A DNA stretch of 24,249 nt from an uncultured Bacteroidales bacterium (GTDB lineage Bacteria > Bacteroidota > Bacteroidia > Bacteroidales > Bacteroidaceae), in assembly GCA_902768605.1 (NCBI GenBank), contig CACXLY010000070.1:1-24249 (forward strand), written 5' to 3'. The stretch's first letter is position 1, and each line of letters starts with the position of its first letter. The notes below the pieces were generated by a model that had not been told where the DNA came from, did not search any database, and saw nothing but the letters and a program-made list of their open reading frames with translations. Below, one piece after another: positions 1 through 7,250 of the stretch. The translations under genes and the position numbers were made by a program.

Positions 1-203
1 TGGAAAAGACAAAATTATCGTTAGTGGTAAAGGCTTTGCGTAAGGAATATGGCCTTACACAGGAAGATCTGGCTATGAAGTCTGGCGTTGGCTTATGTTT
101 TGTACGTAATCTAGAACAAGGAAAGCCAACGTTAAGGATGGATAAAGTCAACCAGTTACTTGATTTGTTTAACTACGAACTGACAGCAACTAAAAAGCAA
201 TGA
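1..203 (+). CDS. HipB-like XRE-family HTH repressor (start codon cut by window edge)
   Basis: The reading frame runs from the first bases to a TGA at 201-203, giving about 67 residues. The window begins with TGG followed by AAA, so the missing base is very probably the A of an ATG (protein beginning M-E-K-T-K-L). A helix-turn-helix of the XRE/Cro class is visible: LRKEYGLTQEDLAMKSGVG, then a recognition helix with FVRNLEQGKPT and the usual VNQLLDLFNYEL tail. Small proteins of this kind act as the DNA-binding antitoxin and autorepressor of HipBA toxin-antitoxin modules. The next frame starts inside its stop codon (ATGA overlap, 200-203) and encodes the first residues of a HipA protein, which supports the HipB assignment. 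Since hipA is only a stub here, the antitoxin is probably an orphan. Family call confident; exact role inferred. Confidence 0.75.
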   Translation, partial: EKTKLSLVVKALRKEYGLTQEDLAMKSGVGLCFVRNLEQGKPTLRMDKVNQLLDLFNYELTATKKQ

Positions 204-325
204 GACAAGCAGAGATATATCGAAAGAAAATCCTTGCAGGCGTCCTCACAGAAGACGGTGGCGAATACCACTTCTGCTATGAAGATGGGGCAAACATAAA
301 AGGCAAGGGAGGTAACCGTAGGTGA
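200..325 (+). pseudogene. hipA N-terminal fragment (truncated toxin kinase)
   Basis: An ATG overlapping the repressor stop opens a 41-codon frame, MRQAEIYRKKILAGVLTED followed by GGEYHFCYEDG. This matches the start of Bacteroidetes HipA N-terminal subdomain proteins (Couple_hipA: a short strand, a turn, 'LAG.L.E', then a Tyr/Phe strand). HipA is a serine/threonine kinase toxin of about 110 residues for the split N-terminal form and about 430 for the full form. Here homology fades after about residue 29-31 (near 290) and the frame stops at 323-325. No kinase domain follows. The translational coupling to the upstream repressor is preserved, so this is the remnant of a hipBA operon whose 3' part was lost. 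The breakpoint lies just before the 7-bp repeat at 344-367. Recognition rests on a short stretch, so confidence is moderate. Confidence 0.55.
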
Positions 326-343
326 AAGCCCTGGTTATTCTGT

Positions 344-367
344 TTAGGGGTTAGGGGTTAAGGGTTA
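344..367 (+). repeat. 7-bp tandem repeat (TTAGGGG-type), junction of two truncated genes
   Basis: TTAGGGG at 344, TTAGGGG at 351 and TTAAGGG at 358, followed by TTA, gives three units with an exact 7-bp step. The array lies between the hipA stub (plus strand) and the Crp/Fnr fragment (minus strand). The stop codon of the latter (365-367) is inside the array. Its unit resembles the reverse complement of the array at 12007-12048 (GGTTATT-type). Confidence 0.85.
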
Positions 368-706
368 TAGAGAGGTTGAAAAAGAAAAGCACTTACGAGT
401 CCGTAAGACACGGCTGGGCATCATGGCTTCAATTGTGGCCTGTGACGGACGGCCATAGAGAAATGTGGGGTAGTCGCACACGAACTCACTCTCAAACGAG
501 AACCACGTGATATGCGCCTTGTCATCGCTCATTCCATATTTTACATATTTGAAACATCCTTCAGTGACAAAAGCGAACCACCGTGCAGGGTCACCCTCGC
601 GTTCCAACTGGTCACCCTTGCGGTAAGCAATCTCCTCACCCTCCCGCTCGCAAAACTCCCGCAATATCTGCAAATCTAAGCGATTATTGTTGAATTTCTG
701 TTCCAT
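365..706 (-). pseudogene. Crp/Fnr-type regulator, cyclic-nucleotide-binding domain only
   Basis: The minus-strand frame from the ATG at 706-704 encodes about 113 residues (MEQKFNNNRLDLQILREFCE...). It has the features of the Crp/Fnr sensory beta-roll: 'YRKGDQLEREGDPARWFAFVTEGCFKYV', then 'FESEFVCDYPTFLYGRPSQATIEAM'. Family members are about 190-220 residues and end with a winged HTH. Here the HTH half is entirely missing and the last 10 or so residues (KCFSFSTSL) no longer look homologous. A longer TTG start at 727 is possible on paper, but it overlaps the -7 promoter box at 725-732, so the ATG at 706 is preferred. Without its DNA-binding domain it cannot act as a normal regulator. It probably decayed in the same event that truncated hipA, since both lose homology towards the repeat at 344-367. 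Confidence 0.7.
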
Positions 707-724
707 TGTCGTCGAATTTGTTGG

Positions 725-732
725 CAAAGGTA
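725..732 (-). promoter_or_regulatory. Bacteroidetes -7 box (TACCTTTG) for the Crp/Fnr fragment
   Basis: The reverse strand reads TACCTTTG, matching TAnnTTTG, about 19 bp upstream of the ATG at 706. It helps choose that start over the TTG at 727. No clear TTTG -33 element was seen. Confidence 0.55.
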
Positions 733-848
733 ATGAATTTTACCAAGAAATCGTTTCTTTTTGTTATAAGTAGGGCTTACTTTAGACAAAATTTGCTTAA
801 ATTACGCGCGAAATGATGAACAAACTCCTTACTTTCGGAAAAAAAGAG

Positions 849-856
849 TACCTTTG
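849..856 (+). promoter_or_regulatory. Bacteroidetes -7 box (TACCTTTG) for the AlbA_2 regulator
   Basis: TACCTTTG matches the TAnnTTTG consensus and lies 28 bp upstream of the ATG at 885. A transcript starting just after it would exclude the longer frame beginning at 813, so it fixes the start at 885. The -33 region has no convincing TTTG at the expected spacing. Confidence 0.6.
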
Positions 857-884
857 CAAGGTAATATGCCAGAATTTATATAGA

Positions 885-2201
885 ATGGAATTAAAGACTC
901 TGATAGCGGAATGTACAGCATACGACTTCAAGGTGATGCTTGAAGAGAAGAAACCTAAGAGTTGGTTGAAGAGCGTAAGCGCTTTTGCCAATGGCTTGGG
1001 TGGCTCCCTTTTCTTTGGCATTGATAATGACGGCATCGTCAAAGGACTTGATGATGTGCAGCATGTATGCGAGGCCATCAGTAGCAGGATTCGTGACTAT
1101 ATGGATCCCCTGCCAGAGGTGGAGATGATTCCTCATGATATAGATGGTTTACATATCTTGCAACTCAAAATCAAAACAGGGCATTATACCCCATATTACT
1201 ACGTTGGGGATGGCCAGCGCATTGCCTTTGTCCGCATCGGTGATGAGAGCGTACCAGCTACGGCAGAGCAGATGGTACGCTTGGTGCTGAAAGGCTCTAA
1301 CAAAACTTTTGATTCCCTTCACACAGACTATAAAGCGGAGGACTATTCCTTTACGATATTGGCGAATGCCTTTAAAGACCGTACCAAACAAGAATGGGAC
1401 AAGAAATATCTCTTGTCGTTTGGACTTGTAACTGGCACAGGGAACCTAACGAATGCTGGTGCATTGTTCGCCGATGATTGTCCTTTATGGCAGTCTCGCC
1501 TTTATTGTACCAAATGGGATGGAAAAGAAAAGGGCGATGCCATCAACGATGCAGAGTTTACAGGCAATGTCCTCATGCTACTCCGTGAAGCGATGAACTT
1601 TGTGAAGTCAAACACCAAGCGAGGTTGGGAGAAATTGCCTGATGGGCGAAAGAATAAACCAGAGTATGCAGAACGTGCTGTTCTGGAAGCAGATGACCGA
1701 CTCACCGTTACATCCCCTGGAGGAATGTACAATGGTATGCTGATTCAAGACTTAGACATCGCTGACGTTTCTTCTGAAAGACGCAATCCCATTCTTGCAA
1801 ACGTAATGGCTCAACTTGACTATATGGAGAAGCGAGGAAGTGGACTCACACGTATTTGTAATGAGACCAAAGCATTGGATGGCTATAAAGACGAACTGAA
1901 GCCTGTGTTCAAATCTACTCCGACTCAATTCCAGACCATCATCTTCGCCTCTTCCGACACTCCGAATGTCGGAGACCATGACGGAGACATGTCGGAGACG
2001 AAACTCACTGAGCGTCAGCAGAAAATACTGAATCTCATCAAAGAGTCTCCGACAATCACCGGCAAACAAATGTCAGAGACTTTGTCGGTGAGCCAACGCA
2101 CCATAGAACGTGACCTCTCAGCATTGCAGAAGATAGGTGTTCTGAAACGTGAAGGCAAGGATAATGATGGTAAGTGGGTTATAATTTCTGTTAGTCACTG
2201 A
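885..2201 (+). CDS. AlbA_2 (Schlafen-like) putative DNA-binding regulator with C-terminal HTH
   Basis: A protein of 438 residues from the ATG at 885. The N-terminal region (about 15-130) is an AlbA_2 domain: 'EEKKPKSWLKSVSAFANGLGG' then 'LFFGIDNDGIVKGLDD', the signature of the COG2865 group often annotated as ATP-binding protein or RecG-related transcriptional regulator. The middle (about 190-350) has the HATPase_c_4-like features of that family, including 'AVLEADDRLTVTSPGGM' and 'RRNPILANVMAQLDYMEKRGSGL'. The C-terminus (about 375-436) is a winged HTH: LTERQQKILNLIKESP, then SQRTIERDLSALQKIGVLKR. The linker contains a degenerate 11-12 bp DNA repeat (ATGTCGGAGAC). These proteins are scattered in accessory regions. 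Their cellular role is poorly defined; regulation of nearby accessory genes is an inference. It is the only fully intact gene in the first 2.6 kb. Confidence 0.85.
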   Translation: MELKTLIAECTAYDFKVMLEEKKPKSWLKSVSAFANGLGGSLFFGIDNDGIVKGLDDVQHVCEAISSRIRDYMDPLPEVEMIPHDIDGLHILQLKIKTGHYTPYYYVGDGQRIAFVRIGDESVPATAEQMVRLVLKGSNKTFDSLHTDYKAEDYSFTILANAFKDRTKQEWDKKYLLSFGLVTGTGNLTNAGALFADDCPLWQSRLYCTKWDGKEKGDAINDAEFTGNVLMLLREAMNFVKSNTKRGWEKLPDGRKNKPEYAERAVLEADDRLTVTSPGGMYNGMLIQDLDIADVSSERRNPILANVMAQLDYMEKRGSGLTRICNETKALDGYKDELKPVFKSTPTQFQTIIFASSDTPNVGDHDGDMSETKLTERQQKILNLIKESPTITGKQMSETLSVSQRTIERDLSALQKIGVLKREGKDNDGKWVIISVSH

Positions 2202-2207
2202 TTTGAT

Positions 2208-2535
2208 TTAGCCCAATTCCATGATGAAAGCTTTCAGATGGCTTACGATTGCTGCTTCCAAATCACCCTCATCTATTGCATCTTTGGAAGAAAGACCCAG
2301 GAATTCAAAGTAATAAGGGGATTTGACATCCTGCTCGGGTGGTTGGTCGCTCGGCTGTTCCATTTATCTTTTTACTGAGCAATTCAGGCTTCTTACTCCA
2401 CCCACTACGGGCATAGTAGTTGGTGTCTATCTGTCGCTGTAATTCTCTTACGCTCCAAGGTCCACGCACCAGCCTCAATAGCATAAAATGCTCGCTGCAT
2501 GGAATCTTCGACATGGAGAAGCCAGTAGTGCATCG
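2208..2535 (-). pseudogene. DUF1016 (YhcG-like) nuclease remnant, frameshifted and internally deleted
   Basis: Two minus-strand pieces of one gene are visible. Positions about 2514-2375 encode 'FMLLRLVRG' and 'WSVRELQRQIDTNYYARSG', the conserved DUF1016 N-terminal motif. In another frame, about 2360-2208 encode 'EQDVKSPYYFEFLGLSSKD' then 'IDEGDLEAAIVSHLKAFIMELG' and a TAA. The change of frame is near 2362-2368, where the reverse strand reads ATAAATGG; removing one A would restore SKKIMEQPS. Between LVRG and WSVREL the usual segment 'ARSFYEIEA' is missing. The stop comes just before the PDDEXK nuclease core would begin, so the catalytic part is absent. Intact family members (about 330-380 residues) often accompany restriction-modification systems. 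This copy is clearly dead and adds to the graveyard character of the left end. Confidence 0.75.
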
Positions 2536-2579
2536 TTGCTGGAAAAATTATAAGAATAACAAGAATCTATATATAATAG

Positions 2580-2646
2580 TTCGCTGAATGAAACTGGCGG
2601 TTCGTTGAATAGATTTGGTGAGTTGGTCGTTAAACGCGTATCTTTG
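2580..2646 (+). promoter_or_regulatory. Promoter of the beta-helix/two-component block, overlapping a 21-bp direct repeat
   Basis: A TTTG at 2615-2618 and TATCTTTG at 2639-2646 are separated by 20 bp, a good match to the Bacteroidetes promoter (TTTG-N19-21-TAnnTTTG). The ATG at 2687 lies 40 bp downstream. Immediately upstream, GTTCGCTGAAT (2580) recurs as GTTCGTTGAAT (2601), a 21-bp step whose second unit carries the -33 element. A third, weaker unit may begin near 2623. Confidence 0.65.
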
Positions 2647-2686
2647 CAGCAGAAATGTATTTAATCACTATAAAAATATCTGCGTT

Positions 2687-4111
2687 ATGAAGAAAATCGT
2701 GTTATTACATTTTATAGCATTTTGCTTGCTTCTGCTGTCGGGAAACTTGATGGCACAGGAGCAAAAAACACAATTCTTGGACGAGCCAAGCGGCAAAACC
2801 GAGCATAACGGCCAGCACCCAATGGGGCAGGACGGCAGACCTAAAGGCAGACCAGGAATGCCTCCTGGCGGCTTTGGCGGTCCAGGCTCGCGGCAAAAGG
2901 ACATCAAGTATACAGGGGCAACGTCCCTGACAGCTGCGCAGGCAGAAACCGGCAAAACTTACGAGAGCAGTAAGTCCGACGAAAGTGCATTGCTGATTTC
3001 GACCAAGGAAGCGGTGACCATTTCACAACCCACCATCAACAAGACCGGCCATTCTGACGGTGGCGACAATTGCAGTTTCTACGGTGTGAATGCGGCGCTA
3101 CTTGTAAAGGGCGGCGGTACAACAACCATTAAGGGTGGTACTATAATCACTAATGGAACGGGGGCCAACGGTGTATTCTCATATGGTGGAAATGGTGGCA
3201 GGAACGGTGGCGAGGGTGATGGTACAACGGTCATCATCGAGGACACAAAGATTACCACCACGGGCGGCGGCTCCGGCGGCATCATGACCACTGGCGGTGG
3301 CGTGACGAAGGCCAAGAACCTGACGGTGAACACCAGCGGACGCTCGTCGGCTCCGATACGTTCGGACCGAGGTGGCGGTGTGGTAACCGTCGAGGGTGGC
3401 AACTATACCACTGGCGGCCTGGGCTCACCTGTCATCTACTCTACGGCCGACGTTACAGTGAGCGATGCAGTACTTGCTTCGAATATGTCAGAAGGAGCAG
3501 TCATCGAGGGCAAGAACAGTATTACGCTGAACAACTGCCGCTTGACCGTCAGCAACACCCACCGCAACGGCCACGCACAGTTTCAGGATGCCGTCATGAT
3601 ATACCAGTCTTTCTCGGGCGATGCTGACCGCGGCAATTCGCATTTCACCATGAACGGCGGAACGCTGACTAACCGCCATGGCCATCTGTTCCACGTCACC
3701 AATACCAATGCCATCATCACCCTCAACGGCGTCAAGCTGGTGAACGATGACCCCGCCAGTGTGCTCCTTTCCGTATGTGCCGACGGGTGGCACGGGGCAA
3801 CAAACAAGGCTACGCTCAATGCCGTACGCCAGCAGATGGAAGGCACCATCCTCGTGGGCAGCGACTCTGAGCTGACGCTGACATTCTCCGATGGTTCCAC
3901 CTTCATCGGCGGCATCGGCGGCAACATCACCAATGCCGTCGGCGACACCATATCGACCGAGACAGGCAAGGTAGATGTCACATTGGGCGACGACTGCACA
4001 TGGACTCTCACCGCCGACACACACATCACCTCGCTGAAAGGCAATGCCCACCACATCAGGTCCAACGGTCACCGCCTGTATGTGAATGGCAAGGAAATAA
4101 GTATTAAATAA
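2687..4111 (+). CDS. Secreted parallel beta-helix protein, putative adhesin
   Basis: 474 residues from the ATG at 2687, chosen because it follows the promoter at 2615-2646 and opens a clean signal peptide (MKKIVLLHFIAFCLLLLSG, cleavage after NLMAQ near residue 22). Next comes a Pro/Gly-rich linker (GRPGMPPGGFGGPG, about 45-65). Then there are many short strand-turn repeats rich in Gly, Asn and Thr, for example 'CSFYGVNAALLVKGGG', 'VEGGNYTTGGLGSPVIYST', 'EGKNSITLNNCRL', 'FTMNGGTLTNRHGHLFHVT'. These suggest a right-handed beta-helix (pectin-lyase-like) fold. No catalytic residues or outer-membrane anchor were recognised. From memory, similar helices are common in secreted proteins of Firmicutes; that is recollection, not a search. 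It precedes the Cthe_2159-type lipoprotein and two-component genes on the same strand, so a role in surface attachment or glycan binding is inferred. Confidence 0.75.
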   Translation: MKKIVLLHFIAFCLLLLSGNLMAQEQKTQFLDEPSGKTEHNGQHPMGQDGRPKGRPGMPPGGFGGPGSRQKDIKYTGATSLTAAQAETGKTYESSKSDESALLISTKEAVTISQPTINKTGHSDGGDNCSFYGVNAALLVKGGGTTTIKGGTIITNGTGANGVFSYGGNGGRNGGEGDGTTVIIEDTKITTTGGGSGGIMTTGGGVTKAKNLTVNTSGRSSAPIRSDRGGGVVTVEGGNYTTGGLGSPVIYSTADVTVSDAVLASNMSEGAVIEGKNSITLNNCRLTVSNTHRNGHAQFQDAVMIYQSFSGDADRGNSHFTMNGGTLTNRHGHLFHVTNTNAIITLNGVKLVNDDPASVLLSVCADGWHGATNKATLNAVRQQMEGTILVGSDSELTLTFSDGSTFIGGIGGNITNAVGDTISTETGKVDVTLGDDCTWTLTADTHITSLKGNAHHIRSNGHRLYVNGKEISIK

Positions 4112-4125
4112 CTGAAGTTTCTGAA

Positions 4126-4278
4126 GTAGTTAAGTAGACAGTAGTTAAGTAGTTAAGCCAATACATAAATCGCCCCAAATTGCAGCTTCCCAAACATTCG
4201 GCTTCTCCGCCTGCGCCTGAGCACCTACGGAGCGCAAGAACTACTGTCCGAAGGACGACTACTTAACTACTTAACTAC
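4126..4278 (+). repeat. Inverted pair of TAGTTAAG repeats with 17-bp perfect arms
   Basis: GTAGTTAAGTAGTTAAG at 4141-4157 is the exact reverse complement of 4262-4278, and a partial extra copy lies at 4126-4137. Further out, AAGTTTCTGAAGT (about 4115-4127) is echoed inverted by ACTTCCGAAACTT (about 4291-4303). The 104-bp interior has small hairpins (CTCCG/CGGAG at about 4205-4232; GTCC-GAA-GGAC at about 4246-4256) but no gene. The element fills the gap between the two surface-protein genes. It may be a MITE-like insertion, an RNA structure or an attenuator. Confidence 0.75.
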
Positions 4279-4335
4279 AAAACATAGAGAACTTCCGAAA
4301 CTTAAATTTAATAATAAATTAATAAGGAGAAGAAT

Positions 4336-6093
4336 ATGAAAAAGAATCATATTGTGGCAATCTGGGCAATGTCTGTCCTGATGCTGACGGGCTGCTCGGC
4401 AGACCCGTTTGAGGAATTGGGCAACAATAATAGTTGGAACAATGGCGCTTCAACCACGGGCGGCAGTTCGGCCATCACGGGCGAACTAGCGACGTTTGAT
4501 GTCGTCATCGACAAGACGACGGCAGAACCTACTGACGTTGCCACAGCGTATTACCCCAACGAGGAGGACGTGCTGGAGAACAACGTTTTCACGACGGAGG
4601 TTGCGATTGATATGTCAAACCCCGTGGCGAAGACGGAGAACGGCATCGAGGTGACGGTCAATGGCGGTCACGTGACGGCCAACCACGGCTCGACGAAGAA
4701 GGTTTGCTACGTGGTGAGCGGTGCCACGACGAATGGCTCTTTCACGGTCGTAGGCGAAAAGAAGTACGCCGTGAAACTGAATGGTGTGAACATCACCAAC
4801 CCCGACTCGGCGGCACTGAACCTGCTGAGCGGCAAGCGCGCCTTCATCATCCTGGCCGACGGCACCACGAACACGCTTTCCGACGACACGGGCGGAGCGC
4901 AGAAGGGAGCACTCTACTGCAAAGGCAAGCTGCTCTTCAACGGCAGCGGACAGCTCAGCGTGACAGGCTACACGAACAACGGCATCCACTCTGCCGACTA
5001 CATCACCTTCAATGAAGGCAATAACATCTATGTCCGCTCGACCTCCAATCACGGCATCAAGGCCAACGACGGCATCTACATCAACGGCGGCATTCTGAAC
5101 GTCGAGGTGTCGGCAGCGGCAGCCAAAGGCATCAACTGCGAGAGCCACATCATCGTGAACGGAGGTCGCACCACCGTGCTGACCACAGGCAACGGCACCT
5201 TCGACACGGACGACCAGGAGGCAAAGGGTGCGGCAGGCATCAAGGCCGACTCCACCTTCACCATCAATGGCGGCGAACTCTGGCTGAAGAGTACGGGCTC
5301 GGGTGGCAAAGGCATCAATGCCGACGGCGATGCGACGTTCAACGGCGGCAGCGTCTATGTGGTCACCACGGGCGGACAATTCTCGAGTAACAACGACACT
5401 GCGTCGCCCAAGGGCATCAAGGCCGACGGCAACCTGACAGTCACGGGCGGCAGAATCTGGGTACGTACCAGCGGCACCAACGGCGAAGGCATCGAGACGA
5501 AGAGCACACTCAGCATCACGGGCGGCGAAGTGGCTTCGTATGCCTATGACGATGCCATCAACTCGAAAGGCGACATGAACATCAGCAACGGCTACGTCTA
5601 TGCCCAAGGCAAAAACAACGACGGACTGGATGCCAACGGCAACTGCTACATCAAGGGCGGCACGGTCTATGCCATCTGCAGCGGACAGCCCGAGGTGGCC
5701 ATCGATGCCAACAGCGAGGGCGGCAAGAAGCTCTACCTCACGGGCGGCACCGTCGTCGCCATCGGTGGCCTGGAGAGCGGCAGCAGCCTCTCACAGTCTT
5801 GCTATCAAGCATCGTGGTCGCCAAATACATGGTATGCGCTGACCGCAGGCGACAACACCTTCTCGTTCCAAACCCCGTCGGGCGGTGGCTCCGGGCTTGT
5901 CGTCAGCGGTGCTTCCCAGCCTGCGTTGCAGTCAGGCGTCAGTGTCAGCGTCAGTGGCGGCACATCCTACTTTGGCGGCCTCGCCATCGTGGGTGGTTCC
6001 ATAAGCGGAGGCAACAGCGTCAGCCTCTCGTCCTACAGCGGCGCGGGCAGCATGGGCGGCGGCCCCGGAGGTGGAGGCCAGGGCTGGCACTGA
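4336..6093 (+). CDS. Cthe_2159-type carbohydrate-binding lipoprotein
   Basis: 585 residues with a strong ribosome-binding site (AAGGAG, 4323-4328) before the ATG. The N-terminus is a lipoprotein signal, MKKNHIVAIWAMSVLMLTGC, with the lipid-attachment Cys at residue 20. Residues about 75-480 match the Cthe_2159 family (PF14262). First come 'YVVSGATTNGSFTVVG' and 'AVKLNGVNITNPDSAALNL'. Then follows a long ladder of repeats such as 'GIHSADYITF', 'GIKANDGIYINGGILNV', 'GIKADSTFTINGGELWL', 'GINADGDATFNGGSVYV' and 'AINSKGDMNISNGYVYA'. The founding member from Clostridium thermocellum is a beta-helix that binds cellulose and polygalacturonate-type sugars. The C-terminus ends in a Gly-rich tail (GGGPGGGGQGWH). 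A surface-anchored glycan-binding role is inferred. It sits 32 bp before the histidine kinase gene, so co-expression with that signalling pair is likely. Confidence 0.85.
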   Translation: MKKNHIVAIWAMSVLMLTGCSADPFEELGNNNSWNNGASTTGGSSAITGELATFDVVIDKTTAEPTDVATAYYPNEEDVLENNVFTTEVAIDMSNPVAKTENGIEVTVNGGHVTANHGSTKKVCYVVSGATTNGSFTVVGEKKYAVKLNGVNITNPDSAALNLLSGKRAFIILADGTTNTLSDDTGGAQKGALYCKGKLLFNGSGQLSVTGYTNNGIHSADYITFNEGNNIYVRSTSNHGIKANDGIYINGGILNVEVSAAAAKGINCESHIIVNGGRTTVLTTGNGTFDTDDQEAKGAAGIKADSTFTINGGELWLKSTGSGGKGINADGDATFNGGSVYVVTTGGQFSSNNDTASPKGIKADGNLTVTGGRIWVRTSGTNGEGIETKSTLSITGGEVASYAYDDAINSKGDMNISNGYVYAQGKNNDGLDANGNCYIKGGTVYAICSGQPEVAIDANSEGGKKLYLTGGTVVAIGGLESGSSLSQSCYQASWSPNTWYALTAGDNTFSFQTPSGGGSGLVVSGASQPALQSGVSVSVSGGTSYFGGLAIVGGSISGGNSVSLSSYSGAGSMGGGPGGGGQGWH

Positions 6094-6125
6094 GACAATA
6101 TTTTTCTGATTCTTGCGTTATATAT

Positions 6126-7250
6126 ATGATAAGAATAAACAAGATGAAGCAGTCGCGTCAGGAGAATATCATCTACTTGATTGTGTGGAGCATGCTTTTT
6201 GCGGCCCCGCTGCTGAGCCTGTATGTGCGCTCCGTCAGCGACCCGGGCGTCACTTTCGAGTGGACAAAGGCTTTTGTCGTATGGCCTAAGTTTGCCATCT
6301 ATCTCGCTCTGTTCCTTGTCCATAACTTCCTGCTGGCACCGCTGCTGATACATGGACACAGACGCATAGCGTATTTCTCCATCGTGGCCGTTGTCATTGC
6401 GGCATTCACGCTCTACCAGTGCAGCAGCCGTCCGCCTGTCGAAAAGCCGATGGGTGAAAAGCCGCATACGGAACGAGGGGAAAGGCGACGGGACGGCACG
6501 TCGGAAATGATGCCCCGACCACCCCACGACAAACGCCTCATGCCCCCTCCCTTTATCGGCGAGCGCGACATCATGGTCATTGTGGTGCTCATCCTGATAC
6601 TTGGCGCCAACCTTGGCATCAAATACTACTTCAAGACGCGCGACGACCGCAAGCGGCTGGCCGAGCTGGAGCGCGAGAACCTGGAGCAGCAGTTGGAGTA
6701 CCTGCGCTATCAGATCAGCCCGCACTTCTTCATGAACACGCTCAACAACATCCACGCGCTCGTGGACATCGACCCCGAGAAGGCGAAGGACACCATTCTG
6801 GAACTGTCGAAGATGATGCGCTTCGTGCTCTACGAGGGCAACAAGCAGGGTGTGCCGCTCTCGCGCGAGATGGACTTCATCCGCCACTACGTCACGCTGA
6901 TGCAGCTGCGCTATACCGACAAGGTGCGCATCACGCTCGACCTGCCCACAGAGGTGCCCGACCGCCAGATACCGCCGCTCATTCTCATCACTTTCATCGA
7001 GAACGCCTTCAAGCACGGTGTCTCATATCAGCACGAGTCGTTCATAGAAGTCAAGGTCGTGGTGAGTGGCAATGAACTGCGGTTCTGTTGTCGCAACTCT
7101 ATTGCCGACACACCAAACGAGGAGCATGGCGGCGTAGGCCTTGCCAACGTCCGTAAGCGCCTCAATCTCCTGTATGGACATGACTACTCGCTTCGCATCC
7201 ACAATGTTGCCAACAATTATTCTGCCGAACTAAACATACCCTTATCATGA
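6126..7250 (+). CDS. LytS/YehU-type sensor histidine kinase, four TM helices
   Basis: 374 residues from the ATG at 6126 (an in-frame ATG at 6144 is an alternative). Four membrane helices are visible at about 15-34, 50-75, 81-99 and 148-168. Between the third and fourth lies an unusual Pro/Arg/Glu-rich segment of about 48 residues (RPPVEKPMGEKPH, then MMPRPPHDKRLMPPP). A coiled linker leads to the His_kinase domain (PF06580): LRYQISPHFFMNTLNN with phospho-acceptor His200, the N-box ITFIENAFKHG with Asn293, and the Gly box 'GGVGLANVRKRLNLLYG'. It lacks PAS or large periplasmic domains. The gene overlaps the response regulator start by 4 bp (ATGA at 7247-7250), so translation is coupled. It most likely phosphorylates that LytTR regulator. 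The signal is unknown; the adjoining glycan-binding genes suggest an envelope or surface cue. Confidence 0.92.
   Translation: MIRINKMKQSRQENIIYLIVWSMLFAAPLLSLYVRSVSDPGVTFEWTKAFVVWPKFAIYLALFLVHNFLLAPLLIHGHRRIAYFSIVAVVIAAFTLYQCSSRPPVEKPMGEKPHTERGERRRDGTSEMMPRPPHDKRLMPPPFIGERDIMVIVVLILILGANLGIKYYFKTRDDRKRLAELERENLEQQLEYLRYQISPHFFMNTLNNIHALVDIDPEKAKDTILELSKMMRFVLYEGNKQGVPLSREMDFIRHYVTLMQLRYTDKVRITLDLPTEVPDRQIPPLILITFIENAFKHGVSYQHESFIEVKVVVSGNELRFCCRNSIADTPNEEHGGVGLANVRKRLNLLYGHDYSLRIHNVANNYSAELNIPLS

Noticed and set aside
344..367. Telomere-like TTAGGGG repeat
   Set aside because: It is only three units, internal, and one of several 7-bp arrays with differing units in an ordinary bacterial gene context.
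4615..5607. 330-residue minus-strand frame opposite the lipoprotein gene
   Set aside because: Antisense shadow; Val/Asp/Ala-rich reverse reading of the NGG/TGG repeats.
2687..6093. Polysaccharide-utilisation locus (susC/susD type)
   Set aside because: No TonB-dependent receptor or SusD-like gene is in the window; the surface genes are of other families.
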